From Akkermansiaceae bacterium UBA7890 (lineage in GTDB: Bacteria; Verrucomicrobiota; Verrucomicrobiia; Verrucomicrobiales; Akkermansiaceae), in NCBI GenBank assembly GCA_002501065.1, contig DLRK01000061.1, positions 1-29,382 on the forward strand: a stretch of 29,382 nucleotides of DNA. The letters run 5' to 3'. This document shows positions 8,792 to 17,076 of this stretch, piece by piece. Every line of letters begins with the position of its first letter. Position 1 is the first letter of the stretch. Made by a program: the position numbers and the translations under genes. The notes under the pieces are model-generated. The model was not told the DNA's origin and searched no databases. It saw nothing but the letters and a program-made list of their open reading frames with translations.

Positions 8792-9553
8792 ATGGGTCTG
8801 CTCGGCCTTTCCCGCAATGCCCAAACCCACAGCCGAATCGTGAAAGCTTCCACCCGCCTTTCTGCCACCCTTGGGATCCTCACCGGGTCTCTCATGTTCG
8901 CCGGTTCCCTTCCGGCTGCCAACACGATCGTCAATGGCAGCTTCGAGGACTCCAACGGAGCTAACGGCACCAATGCCGGCTTCGGCTGGGTCAGCGCCAA
9001 CGGCTTTCCCGACGTCTTTGATGTCTACAGCCATACCACGGCGGTCTGGTATGCTCCGGGATCCGCTCCGGCCGGTGCAGGGGAGTGGTATTTTCACACC
9101 GTCGGCCTGGGAGCCCTTCCGGGTGGTACCATTGTAGAGCAATCGGTCACCCTCAGTGACTTTTCGAGTAGCGGGAACATCGATGCCGGGAACGTCACTT
9201 TTGATTTTTCGGCCCAGATTGCCGGCTACCAAGTTGGCGGCGACACGGCCATCCTGGAACTCGTTTTCCTGGACGCCGCCTCCAGCCAGGTCGGGAGCAC
9301 CGTGACCCTGGATGGAACAACCGGGGGAGCCGACGGCATCACCAACACCTTCGACCTCTTCTCTTCCGCCGGCACCGTCCCGGCCAATGCCCAAACCGCG
9401 AGAGTGCAAATTCTCCAGGCCACCGCAGGGTCCTCCAACGGCAACGATAACTACGTCGATCTCGTGGCCCTCGACATAACGACCATTCCCGAGCCCTCCA
9501 TCTTCGTGCTCGGGAGCCTCGGTCTCCTCGGCTTCTTCCGCCGCCGTCGCTAG
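8792..9553 (+). CDS. PEP-CTERM sorted exported protein with jelly-roll-like module
   Basis: 253 residues from ATG 8792. A GTG at 8840 would give a shorter signal peptide and is a real alternative; neither has a Shine-Dalgarno sequence. The signal peptide ends near FAGSLPAAN (about 43). The module from about 45 to 228 starts NGSFED, contains WYFHTVGLGALPGGTIVEQS and ends SNGNDNYVDLVALDI. The last 22 residues are a textbook PEP-CTERM tail: PEPS at about 233-236, a hydrophobic stretch, then RRRR. Such tails are known to be processed by an exosortase (EpsH/XrtA type), which must be encoded elsewhere in the genome. The gene is a tandem paralog of the gene at 9789, including the SLPA end of the signal peptide. 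Function is unknown; it is probably a surface or matrix protein. Confidence 0.92.
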   Translation: MGLLGLSRNAQTHSRIVKASTRLSATLGILTGSLMFAGSLPAANTIVNGSFEDSNGANGTNAGFGWVSANGFPDVFDVYSHTTAVWYAPGSAPAGAGEWYFHTVGLGALPGGTIVEQSVTLSDFSSSGNIDAGNVTFDFSAQIAGYQVGGDTAILELVFLDAASSQVGSTVTLDGTTGGADGITNTFDLFSSAGTVPANAQTARVQILQATAGSSNGNDNYVDLVALDITTIPEPSIFVLGSLGLLGFFRRRR

Positions 9554-9685
9554 GAGCGGATTCGTTTGTGTGCCTGCCCCGGGAGAGTATGCCTCTCCCC
9601 GTGATTCCATTTGCTCCCGAGTCCGGGGTAGTCCGCCTAACCTCCAATCGCGGCGTGGAATCCAGCAGGGGAAAAGCTAGTTTAT

Positions 9686-9700
9686 CTGTCATCTTGACAG
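9686..9700. promoter_or_regulatory. Perfect inverted repeat CTGTCA-TCT-TGACAG
   Basis: A 6-base arm perfect palindrome with a 3-base centre lies 89-103 bases upstream of ATG 9789, in a 235-base gap with no gene. It contains TTGACA at 9694-9699, a perfect -35 hexamer, but no good -10 lies 16-18 bases downstream (GAACCT). It may be an operator overlapping a promoter; no family assignment is possible. Confidence 0.35.
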
Positions 9701-9748
9701 CATGGATGGGACTGACGAACCTTGAACGAGCCTCTCATTCGCATCGGA

Positions 9749-9764
9749 GGCCTGGCTTCAGGCC
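9749..9764 (+). promoter_or_regulatory. 5'-UTR hairpin GGCCTG-GCTT-CAGGCC
   Basis: A perfect 6-bp GC-rich stem with a 4-base loop sits 25-40 bases before ATG 9789. No U-tract follows, so it is not a standard terminator. It could stabilise the messenger or affect initiation. Confidence 0.35.
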
Positions 9765-9788
9765 AAGCGCGCACCCGACCGTATTCTC

Positions 9789-11216
9789 ATGAAACAAACA
9801 ACTCCACTGCCCTGGGGACGATCCTTCACGGCCCAAACTGCTCTCGCCATCGTGGCCGGCAGCCTCTCCTTCGCGGGATCACTTCCCGCAACCGAGATCC
9901 TCGAGAACGGAAGTTTCGAAAACAACAACGGTTTCGATGGGATCAATAGCGGCTTCAGCTGGACAAGCCCGAACTATCCCAACGAAGTCTTTGATGTCTA
10001 TAATTACACAACGCAGATCTGGTTCACTGGACCCGCCCCCATGGGCGCTGGAGATTGGTACTTCCACACCGTCGGCCTTGGAGCCATTCCGGATGGTGCG
10101 ATTGTGGAACAGACGCTGGACCTCATTTCCGCCGCCACCGGACTGACTTCCCGAAACATTGACGCGGGCGGTTCGCAATTCACCTTCAGCGCTCAGATCG
10201 CCGGATACCCACCACAAACGGATACCGGCCTCCTTGAGCTGGAATTCTTCGATGCCTCCGATCTCTCTCTTGGAGTGGCCGCCACCCTGGACGGAATCTC
10301 CGGAGGCGACGACGGCCTGATCGATACCTGGGATCTGTTTACCGAGAGCGCCTTCATCCCTTCCGGGGCCCGAAAGGCCACCGTTCGTATCCTGCAAACA
10401 TCCGCGGGCTCGAACGGAAACGACAACTACGTCGATCTCGTCAGCCTCGACGTCACTGCCGGGCCAGGCAAGCTCCAGCTGGAGGTGAACCACCTGGCGG
10501 ACAGCAACGAACTGGAATTCAAGTGGAACAGCGAACCCGGAAAACTCTACAACTTGCGCAGCGAGCTGGATCCCTCCGCCACCAAGCCCATCGACTGGCC
10601 GATCTTCGGGGAAAACGCCAATATCGTGGCCACCCCGCCAGAGAATATTCTGACCATTCCCATGCCCGCTGACCTGACGCGGCTGTTTGTGGTGGGAGAT
10701 TTTCCGGCCCCACCCGTGACCCTCTTCACAGACGACCTTGAATCGGGAGCCCAGGGCTGGACCACCGTAGTAAACGATGCCTCCGGGAACACCCAATGGG
10801 AACTCGGATCACCCTCCGGCTCCACCGGACCCCTCACCGGCGCCGGTGACTCCGCCACTGCGTGGTCCACCAATCTCGGCAACTACGGTCCGGACTCCGA
10901 CATTGCCCTGCGCTCCCCCGCCTTCGACCTGAGCGGGATAGCCAGCGCGGAACTGACCTTCAAAGCCTTCCGCGATACCGACGGATTTGGCGACTCCGCA
11001 GTGGTGCGCTTCCTGCGTGCTGTCGACCTCCTGCAACTGGGCGCGGAAACGGCTCTCGACATGGCGGTATTCGATATCGACTACGTCACCCTTGAGGTTC
11101 CCGTCCCGACGGAGGCCATCGGAGAGAATGTGATCATCGAGTGGAATTTCGTAAGCGACGGCAGCGTTGATAACTTTAGCGGACTGACCATTGACGATAT
11201 CGAGGTGATCGAGTAG
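9789..11216 (+). CDS. Exported protein: jelly-roll-like module plus C-terminal MAM-like module
   Basis: 475 residues from ATG 9789. The signal peptide is about 1-35 (ends FAGSLPATE). The first module (about 37-228, starts ENGSFE, contains FTGPAPMGAGDWYFHTVG, ends SNGNDNYVDLVSLDV) is the same as in the 8792 protein and in the N-terminus of the 1712 protein. The wording TGPAPMG.G is shared with the 1712 protein. A short middle module (about 232-314) has the pattern LEFKWNSEPGKLYNLRSE, common in secreted verrucomicrobial proteins as I recall them. The C-terminal module (about 315-475, starts DDLESGAQGW) is closely similar to the end of the 26195-29143 protein. There is no PEP-CTERM tail, unlike its tandem neighbour. 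It may be a binding protein for a polymer; no catalytic motif is visible. Confidence 0.92.
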   Translation: MKQTTPLPWGRSFTAQTALAIVAGSLSFAGSLPATEILENGSFENNNGFDGINSGFSWTSPNYPNEVFDVYNYTTQIWFTGPAPMGAGDWYFHTVGLGAIPDGAIVEQTLDLISAATGLTSRNIDAGGSQFTFSAQIAGYPPQTDTGLLELEFFDASDLSLGVAATLDGISGGDDGLIDTWDLFTESAFIPSGARKATVRILQTSAGSNGNDNYVDLVSLDVTAGPGKLQLEVNHLADSNELEFKWNSEPGKLYNLRSELDPSATKPIDWPIFGENANIVATPPENILTIPMPADLTRLFVVGDFPAPPVTLFTDDLESGAQGWTTVVNDASGNTQWELGSPSGSTGPLTGAGDSATAWSTNLGNYGPDSDIALRSPAFDLSGIASAELTFKAFRDTDGFGDSAVVRFLRAVDLLQLGAETALDMAVFDIDYVTLEVPVPTEAIGENVIIEWNFVSDGSVDNFSGLTIDDIEVIE

Positions 11217-11453
11217 CCGGGAGGACTGGTCCCTGCGAAGAAGGAGCACCCTTCCGCTCCATGGCACCGAGCCCCGGGCGGGAGCGATGCCGGACTGGAC
11301 GGATCACACCCCTGGCCGGTGATCAACACAGCCTTCCCCTGGCTCAACAGGGCGCAATGCCGGAGCTCTTCCCGGGAGGCGTAATCTTGATCGCCTGCGG
11401 CTGCGTTTCTGCCGATCGGGGTTGAGGCTCCTTGAGGTAGCGAGAGTGGACCG
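11217..11453. other. Gap with no gene recognised
   Basis: Nothing convincing is seen on either strand. Short open stretches exist, but none shows protein-like composition or a start. It is probably decayed sequence from the gene whose fossil lies at 11454-11609. Confidence 0.5.
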
Positions 11454-11609
11454 GAGGTCTGCTTTCGGATCCGGAAACTCATTCCACCTCCGGTCCTGAT
11501 GGAAGATTTCGAGAGCGGACAGGGTGGGTGGGCCACCGGCTCGGATGACGCGAACAACCTCAGTGCTTGGGAACTGGAAGTGCCCTCCAACGCAGGACCG
11601 TCTGCCGCA
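11454..11609 (+). pseudogene. Fossil of a third copy of the MAM-like module
   Basis: In the frame of 11499 the text reads VCFRIRKLIPPPVLMEDFESG, then GGWATGSDDANN and WELEVPSNAGPSAA. This matches the junction seen in the 26195-29143 protein (RFYRVEEFPPPPLLEEDFESG, split here only for comparison) and the start of the C-terminal module of the 9789 protein. An in-frame TGA lies upstream at 11433-11435. After 11609 the similarity stops and the frame runs into the antisense of the next gene. It is therefore a truncated paralog about 240 bases downstream of the tandem pair, not an expressed gene. Confidence 0.6.
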
Positions 11610-11642
11610 AGGAGCCCGTCATTCCGTCGCCGGGGGGCGGTC

Positions 11643-12689
11643 TCAAGCCGGTGCCGAACTATCAACAGGTGCATCCTCCGCACTGCCAGCCGACACGGTC
11701 CCGGGGATGCGGCCGCGCAACCTGCCGCCGCCGCAGACGATGAGAAGAACCGCGATACCCAGGAGCGGGAAATGACCAACGAGTTCTGCAGGCCCCAAGG
11801 CGATCAAGGTGGAGAAGAAGAAGATCGAGAGGACCGCTACGGTCCACCGGGTGGCGATTCCAAAGAGGATGAGAATTCCGATTACGAGCTCTGCGATCCC
11901 GGCGGAAAAGGCGTAGTGGAGGTGCGAGAATTCGCTGAACCCGATGTAGGGCATGAAATTGAGATCGTGCTCGTTCAGGAATCCCACCGCCATGGAAGGA
12001 TTCAGCAACTTGTTGTGAATGGCGAGGGCGACGAGGGTCAGTCCGACCCCCACGCGAAGGATGGGGAGAGCGAGATGAGAGAAGGGGCTGACATTGAACT
12101 TGAACCTGTCCATCGTCGCCTTGTCAACAGAACTCAGTCCCGACCCAACGAGTATGAGAGAGAGACCAAGGGCCGTAAACTCGAACATGTAATCGACCAT
12201 CAGGTCGATGGGATTGAAGAGGAAAGCCAGGGCGGCCGCCACGTAGATGAGCACCCCGGAGATGGAGAAGGAAACCTGGGTGATGAGCAGGATCCCCACC
12301 AGGAGCTGGGCGATAAGACCAAACCATAGAACCCCGCCGTCGGGAAGACTCAGGTTGGGTGCGAGGTAGTCCTTCCCGGCGCTGTTCATGATGAGGGCGA
12401 GTCCGGTGAGAAAGGCCACGAGACGCCAGAGCCACGGTTCCCAATCAGGTTTGGCTTCCTCCAGTTTCTTCCAGATTCTCCCCCGAACAGCAGCCCGGTG
12501 GATCCATAGCGAGACGAGGAAGAAGAGAACGCCACCCGCCAGCACCAGATAGCTGGTGAGGTCCCATGGCCAGTTCTGCTCGGGGTGGGCGCCGTCCACG
12601 AACCAACGCATGTGGGCGTGGGCGCTCGCCGGAAGGACGAAGAGAATCAGCAAGGCTAGAAGGGAAATTCGGGAATGGTGTCGTTTCAT
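11643..12689 (-). CDS. Polytopic membrane protein, DoxX-like
   Basis: 348 residues from ATG 12689, which opens a clean signal or first membrane segment (ISLLALLILFVLPASAHAHM). ATG 12722 with AGGA 10 bases before it is a possible start giving 359 residues. Seven or eight hydrophobic segments follow (for example LTSYLVLAGGVLFFLVSLWI, GVLWFGLIAQLLVGILLI, then SAGIAELVIGILILFGIA and VGHFPLLGIAVLLIVCGGG). Histidines in AHAHMRWFVDG just after the first segment could bind a metal or heme, but that is a guess. The arrangement resembles DoxX-family membrane proteins, some of which are linked to redox or respiratory chemistry. The gene stands alone on its strand, with an FNR-type box and a -10 element upstream (12759-12804). 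Confidence 0.85.
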   Translation of the reverse strand: MKRHHSRISLLALLILFVLPASAHAHMRWFVDGAHPEQNWPWDLTSYLVLAGGVLFFLVSLWIHRAAVRGRIWKKLEEAKPDWEPWLWRLVAFLTGLALIMNSAGKDYLAPNLSLPDGGVLWFGLIAQLLVGILLITQVSFSISGVLIYVAAALAFLFNPIDLMVDYMFEFTALGLSLILVGSGLSSVDKATMDRFKFNVSPFSHLALPILRVGVGLTLVALAIHNKLLNPSMAVGFLNEHDLNFMPYIGFSEFSHLHYAFSAGIAELVIGILILFGIATRWTVAVLSIFFFSTLIALGPAELVGHFPLLGIAVLLIVCGGGRLRGRIPGTVSAGSAEDAPVDSSAPA

Positions 12690-12758
12690 GGCTTCAAGGA
12701 GCTTTATCTGGGGATCTTCCATACAGGTCCGTTCCTAGTCCGTTACCGGCCTAGTTTG

Positions 12759-12804
12759 ATCATATTACGCAACTGGGGGTGCGGCCGTTATTGACCTGTA
12801 TCAA
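12759..12804 (-). promoter_or_regulatory. Promoter with FNR/CRP-family box for the DoxX-like gene
   Basis: On the minus strand, 12804-12791 reads TTGATACAGGTCAA, matching the FNR consensus TTGAT-N4-ATCAA at 9 of 10 positions. Downstream are overlapping -10 candidates TAATAT (12767-12762) and TATGAT (12764-12759). With either, the box centre lies roughly 42-46 bases upstream of the predicted transcription start, the class II activator position. There is no good -35, as expected for an activated promoter. Confidence 0.5.
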
Positions 12805-12859
12805 GGGCCTCCCAGATCGGAGAACGCCGTCTGTCAACCCGGGAAGGGGCGTCCTCTCT

Positions 12860-14104
12860 CTACGCGATGCAGTCGATAAGAGGATACTTCTCTCCCAGGG
12901 CCGATTCGCTCGGAGCCTCTATCCATTTCTCCATGACGGTGGCGTAGACACTCCGGAAGTCGACGGTGTGCTTGAGGCTTCCCCCGCCGCCACCCTGGAG
13001 GTCGGTGAGACTGGGGTGCTTGCCGTGAATGCCCGGCTTCACGGCGGGCCCGAACATGAAGAGGGCCGAGGCTGCCCCATGGTCGGTCCCCCGGCTCCCG
13101 TTCTCCTTGACCCGTCGCCCGAACTCGCTGGTGGTCATGGTGAGCACCCGCTGATCGTGACCCTGTGCCTTGAGGTCCTTGTAGAAGGCCGTCACGGCTT
13201 CATCGAGTTGCAGCATGAGGCGGTCATGGCCAAGCCGCTGGTTGGAGTGAGTATCGAATCCACCCAATTCGGTGAAGTAAATGCGCGTGCTCAATCCCCG
13301 CACCACGAGGGCGGCGATGGTCTGCAGGTTTCTGCCCAGGCTTGTACTGGGATACCCGGCCTTGGGCTTGTAGCCGGAGGCCATCCTGCGAATTTCGTCA
13401 CTGCTGGCGTTGGCATTGCCAGCCGTCTGCGTGATGAAGTCCTTGTTGGAGCCGTGACCGCCCTGGCCCGGTTGATTCAGTTTCCGGAAGAGCTCCTTGC
13501 GTTTCGCGTCACCCCGGTCGCCGGTGTAGCGATAGGCGTTGGGGGAACTGAAGCTGAGACCGGGATGCTCTTTCCCCACCAGAACGCGCGGAGTCTTGCC
13601 CTGACCAACCGCGATGGAGAGCTTCGGATCGAGGTTACCCTTGAAGGCGGCATCACAGGCGCGACCCACCCATCCGAACAGGGCCTTACCGGGATTCCGA
13701 TCGGCAGTGTGCCAGATATCGGTGGCCGTAAAGTGGCTGTAGTTGGTGTTGGGATAGCCCGTTCCGGGAATCGCGGCGAAGGCACCCTCATCATAGAGTT
13801 CCCTGATCCCCTTGAGAGAGGGATGAAGTCCGACGTAGTCGTCAAGCTTGAGGACTTCCTCCTCCTTGATGCGGATTGCGGAGCGGGCCTTGTGATACTC
13901 CGCATCGCCGTAGGGCACCAGAGCACTGAGAGCGTCGTGACCGCCGGCCAGTTGAAGCATGACGGTGACACGCTGATCGGGTTGTGCTTCCGGTCCCGCC
14001 AGAGCGGTCCGGATGAGATGGTGCGGCAGGACGGCACCCACCCCGACCAGGCCGAGGCCGCGGGTCAGGAAATCCCGGCGTGTGTTGATATAGAACTTGG
14101 ACAT
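12860..14104 (-). CDS. DUF1501 protein with Tat signal
   Basis: 414 residues from ATG 14104, preceded by a strong Shine-Dalgarno sequence (AAGGAG, 6 bases before the ATG). Residues 1-36 are a twin-arginine signal: TRRDFLTRG around Arg9-Arg10, then the hydrophobic LGLVGVGAVLP and ALAGP. The family belongs to the alkaline phosphatase/sulfatase-like clan; GGFDTH (about 280), EFGRRVKENG (about 327) and GTDHG (about 341) look like its metal-site motifs. DUF1501 and DUF1800 genes are nearly always paired in Planctomycetota and Verrucomicrobiota; here the partner lies 75 bases upstream. No substrate is known to me. It is a paralog of the gene at 17162, sharing the signal, KENG and DFRSVYAT blocks. 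Confidence 0.94.
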   Translation of the reverse strand: MSKFYINTRRDFLTRGLGLVGVGAVLPHHLIRTALAGPEAQPDQRVTVMLQLAGGHDALSALVPYGDAEYHKARSAIRIKEEEVLKLDDYVGLHPSLKGIRELYDEGAFAAIPGTGYPNTNYSHFTATDIWHTADRNPGKALFGWVGRACDAAFKGNLDPKLSIAVGQGKTPRVLVGKEHPGLSFSSPNAYRYTGDRGDAKRKELFRKLNQPGQGGHGSNKDFITQTAGNANASSDEIRRMASGYKPKAGYPSTSLGRNLQTIAALVVRGLSTRIYFTELGGFDTHSNQRLGHDRLMLQLDEAVTAFYKDLKAQGHDQRVLTMTTSEFGRRVKENGSRGTDHGAASALFMFGPAVKPGIHGKHPSLTDLQGGGGGSLKHTVDFRSVYATVMEKWIEAPSESALGEKYPLIDCIA

Positions 14105-14179
14105 GGTTTTCTCCTTTCTTCGTGAGGGGAATCTTTGCTTTCTTTTTTCGTATTGGTTTCTGGACCTGATCCCAGCTCG

Positions 14180-16894
14180 CTAACCGAGCTGTGACTCCGG
14201 AGTGCTCATGAGGAGCACCAGGATGACCCGGAGCCGGGCGTTGACCTGGTCCCGCTTGGTTTTCCATTCCGCGACCGGTGGAAGATCGTCGATGTAATCA
14301 GTCAAAACCTTCCTCTTTTCCGCATCGGGACCGACGACGAGACAGGCCTTGGCGACCTCATCAATGATCTGCTGCGGGGTTTGAGCGTTTCTCCCCTCCA
14401 GCAGGGCCACCAGGTCGACGTTCGGTTGCTCGAGCAATTTCGCCATCTGGTTGTAGCGAATGAGAATGCGCTCGGCGTTGATCCAGGTGCGATTCTCGTT
14501 CCAGCCCGCTACGTTGGGTGGTTCGAACAGATACTGTCCCATCTGGTTGATGGCAGAGTCGACGTTCCCGTAGTTGACGTTCCTGATGCCGAGATCCCGG
14601 ATGGCGCCGACCGTCAATTCGACCGGCCCCTTGATGTGCGTGCCCATTGCCTTCTCGCTGTAAAACGCCTCGGAAAGGAAGAGATTCTTCAGCATCGGCC
14701 GCAGGTCGTAGCTGCAGTAGCGCATCACGTGCGCCAGCTTCTCGACGATCTCGGTTTCGGGCTCTCCGTAGGCGAGAAAGGCGAAGATCTTCTCCGTGAC
14801 GTAGCGAGACGTGGAGGGTTGCCGGAGGATGATATCGACGAGGTCGTCGCCGCTCCAGTTGCCTGTCGATCCAAGGATCTTCTTGGGTTCATCGTCATGA
14901 CGCGTGGCGAGGTAGCGGAATTGCCCGGTCCAGGAGTCGTAGGTGTAGCCGGTGAGCGCGCGGGAGGCTTCGCGCAGGTCGTCCTCGGAGTAGCCCCGGC
15001 CTTCGCCAAGGGAGAAGAGCTCCAGGATTTCCCGGCCCAGGTTTTCGTTGCCGCTCCCCTTGAAGTTCACGTTGTTGTCGAGAAACGAAATCATGGCCGG
15101 ATCGTGAACGATTCCGCGGAGCAGGCCGGCGAAACTGTCCACCGCGTAGGTGCGGAAGAGCTGGTTCTGCTGGTAGAGCATGTAGGTACGGTAGCGCTTC
15201 TTGTATTGCACCGCGAAGTGATCGTGCCAGAAGAGGGTCATCTTCTCCTGGAGCGGTCGCGGTGATTCCGCCATCCGTTTCAGCCACCACCGGCGCATCT
15301 CGGCCTGTTGACGGCGCTCGGGATTGCGATGCCTGACGGTCATGGCCTGGCGTTCCACGGAATCCAGCCGGGCAATCCAGGGCTCCGGACGCCTCAATCG
15401 GGAAGGATCGAATTCAATATTGGCGACCGGCTGATCGTAGATCTCGACGAAGTGCTCGACAGCCTTGTGCAGGCCCATTTCATAAAGTTTCTGCACCTCC
15501 GTCGGAGTTCCGCCGAAGCCAGCGCGCACCATGAGGTGGCGGGCCTTGGCGTAGTCCCACTTGCTGCCCGCCATCGGCTTCAATCCGCCCAGGGCGATGG
15601 CGCGAGCTACCGCTTCCTTGTCCCGGGCCGGCGCAATGGCCTTGGCTTTCTCGGGCACCACCTTGCGGGCCGACTCAGTCTCCGCAACGGCTTTCTCGAA
15701 GGCCGCCTTGGCGGAAGCCGCCTTGTTTGCGGCAGCTTCAGCAGCCGCGACCTTGGCATCGCAGGCTTCCTTGGCCACGCCTTTCTTGTCCTCGGGAGCG
15801 GCCGCGAGGGCCTTCTCTGCGGTGGCCTTCTCCGCGGCAGCCTTGGTGGAGACCACCTTGGCTGTTTCCCACGCGCTCTTGGCCGGCGCGACGAGTGCGG
15901 CCTTCTCGGCCACGACCTTCTCGGCGGCGGCCTTCGCCTTCACCGCGTTGTCGGCCGCGGTCAGGGCCACGTAGAGTTCCGATCCGCGATGGGTCTCGAC
16001 GGCAATCCGGTCCACATCGGTTTTCGCCCGGAGATCCTTGTCAGCAGCGCTCTTCGCCACCGTTGCCTTCTCCGCGGCAGTCTTGGCGGTCTTGACGTTC
16101 TGGATGGCCGTCTTCAGGGCCGCCTCCTTTTCGGCGAGTGCCTTTTCGGCGGCAGCCACCTTGTCCTTAGCAGCCTTCACATCCTTGTCAGCAGCAGCCT
16201 TCTCAGCCTCCGTCTTGCCGGCGGCGGCCTTCTGGACGGCGGCCAGGCTGGCGACGCACTTGGTGCGGTGCTTTCCGGCCTCGGCCTTCGCAGCCTCGGC
16301 TTTCTTGACCACGGTGGCAGCCGTGGACGATTCTTGAGCGGCGGCCTTCGCAGACGCGGCCCGGTCGAGGGCCACCTTTTCCGCAAGGGCTTTGTCTGCG
16401 GCGGCTTTCTCCGCAAGGACCGGATAGGAAGCTCGCCTGATTTTCGTAAGCTTCTGAGTGGCGGCTTGCGCGGCGGCGTCCTTCTCCTTCTGAACGTTCC
16501 GGGCAGTCGCCACCTTGACTTCGGCATCCTTGACCGCCTTCTCGGCAGCCATCTTCTCGGCGGCGAGCTTATCCGCGGCAGCTTTGTCAGCATCGGTCTT
16601 GCTGGCAGCGGCTTTCCCGGCGGCGCCTTTTGCGGCTGCAACCTTGGAAGTCAGAGCCTTCCTGGAGGCGGTGAGTTCGAGCGAGGCACTGTATGCAGCC
16701 CTGGCGCCCGCGGCTCGCTGGGAGTTGGCTTCCTTCGCCGCATTATTGGCGGCCGTGACCTGATCCCGGGCTTCCTTGCCGGCGGCAGCCTTGGCGGTGG
16801 CAGCCTCTGTCAGGGGATCAGCTGCCAACGCCACACTGGCAAACAGCGCTGTCATGATTCCCGCCACCCGGATAGATTTCAGTTTGTCTTTCAT
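14180..16894 (-). CDS. DUF1800 protein with long Ala/Lys-rich coiled-coil extension
   Basis: 904 residues from ATG 16894, chosen because it opens a signal peptide (IRVAGIMTALFASVALAADP); an upstream in-frame start at 17065 would add 57 residues with no signal. Residues about 24-435 are almost only Ala, Lys, Glu, Asp and Val in repeats such as AAEKAAADK, which must form long helices or coiled coil. From about 445 the DUF1800 domain starts (WDYAKARHLMVRAGFGG). It continues with LFWHDHF, GIVHDPAMISFLDNN, NENLGREILELFSLGEG, RALTGY and PPNVAGW, and ends STPESQL. The second DUF1800 of the window (18463) has the domain but no coil. The coil may span the periplasm or act as a spacer. The domain's activity is unknown to me. 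It is probably co-transcribed with the DUF1501 gene downstream. Confidence 0.93.
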   Translation of the reverse strand: MKDKLKSIRVAGIMTALFASVALAADPLTEAATAKAAAGKEARDQVTAANNAAKEANSQRAAGARAAYSASLELTASRKALTSKVAAAKGAAGKAAASKTDADKAAADKLAAEKMAAEKAVKDAEVKVATARNVQKEKDAAAQAATQKLTKIRRASYPVLAEKAAADKALAEKVALDRAASAKAAAQESSTAATVVKKAEAAKAEAGKHRTKCVASLAAVQKAAAGKTEAEKAAADKDVKAAKDKVAAAEKALAEKEAALKTAIQNVKTAKTAAEKATVAKSAADKDLRAKTDVDRIAVETHRGSELYVALTAADNAVKAKAAAEKVVAEKAALVAPAKSAWETAKVVSTKAAAEKATAEKALAAAPEDKKGVAKEACDAKVAAAEAAANKAASAKAAFEKAVAETESARKVVPEKAKAIAPARDKEAVARAIALGGLKPMAGSKWDYAKARHLMVRAGFGGTPTEVQKLYEMGLHKAVEHFVEIYDQPVANIEFDPSRLRRPEPWIARLDSVERQAMTVRHRNPERRQQAEMRRWWLKRMAESPRPLQEKMTLFWHDHFAVQYKKRYRTYMLYQQNQLFRTYAVDSFAGLLRGIVHDPAMISFLDNNVNFKGSGNENLGREILELFSLGEGRGYSEDDLREASRALTGYTYDSWTGQFRYLATRHDDEPKKILGSTGNWSGDDLVDIILRQPSTSRYVTEKIFAFLAYGEPETEIVEKLAHVMRYCSYDLRPMLKNLFLSEAFYSEKAMGTHIKGPVELTVGAIRDLGIRNVNYGNVDSAINQMGQYLFEPPNVAGWNENRTWINAERILIRYNQMAKLLEQPNVDLVALLEGRNAQTPQQIIDEVAKACLVVGPDAEKRKVLTDYIDDLPPVAEWKTKRDQVNARLRVILVLLMSTPESQLG

Positions 16895-17045
16895 CACGTG
16901 TATCTGTCTTGGAGAAGTAGTGGTCGGTTCAAGGGACGGAGATCGCCCTGCGAATTCCGAGCCGTGGACCAAACGCAACACCACATTTGCCTCCCTCGTA
17001 TGCCATGGGATCTTGAGCCGGGACCTGTCACATCTACTCTTTTGG

Positions 17046-17063
17046 GACACATAACGTCGTGTC
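17046..17063. promoter_or_regulatory. Inverted repeat GACAC-N8-GTGTC in divergent promoter region
   Basis: Two 5-base arms at 17046-17050 and 17059-17063 lie between the head-to-head DUF1800 (minus) and DUF1501 (plus) genes, 14 bases from the FNR-like box. This is a candidate operator; the arms are short enough to be chance. Confidence 0.3.
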
Positions 17064-17076
17064 AAAGCGAAGAACC

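Noticed and set aside
12779..14125. A 448-codon plus-strand open frame.
   Set aside because: It is antisense to the DUF1501 gene, which has a Shine-Dalgarno, a Tat signal and conserved motifs.
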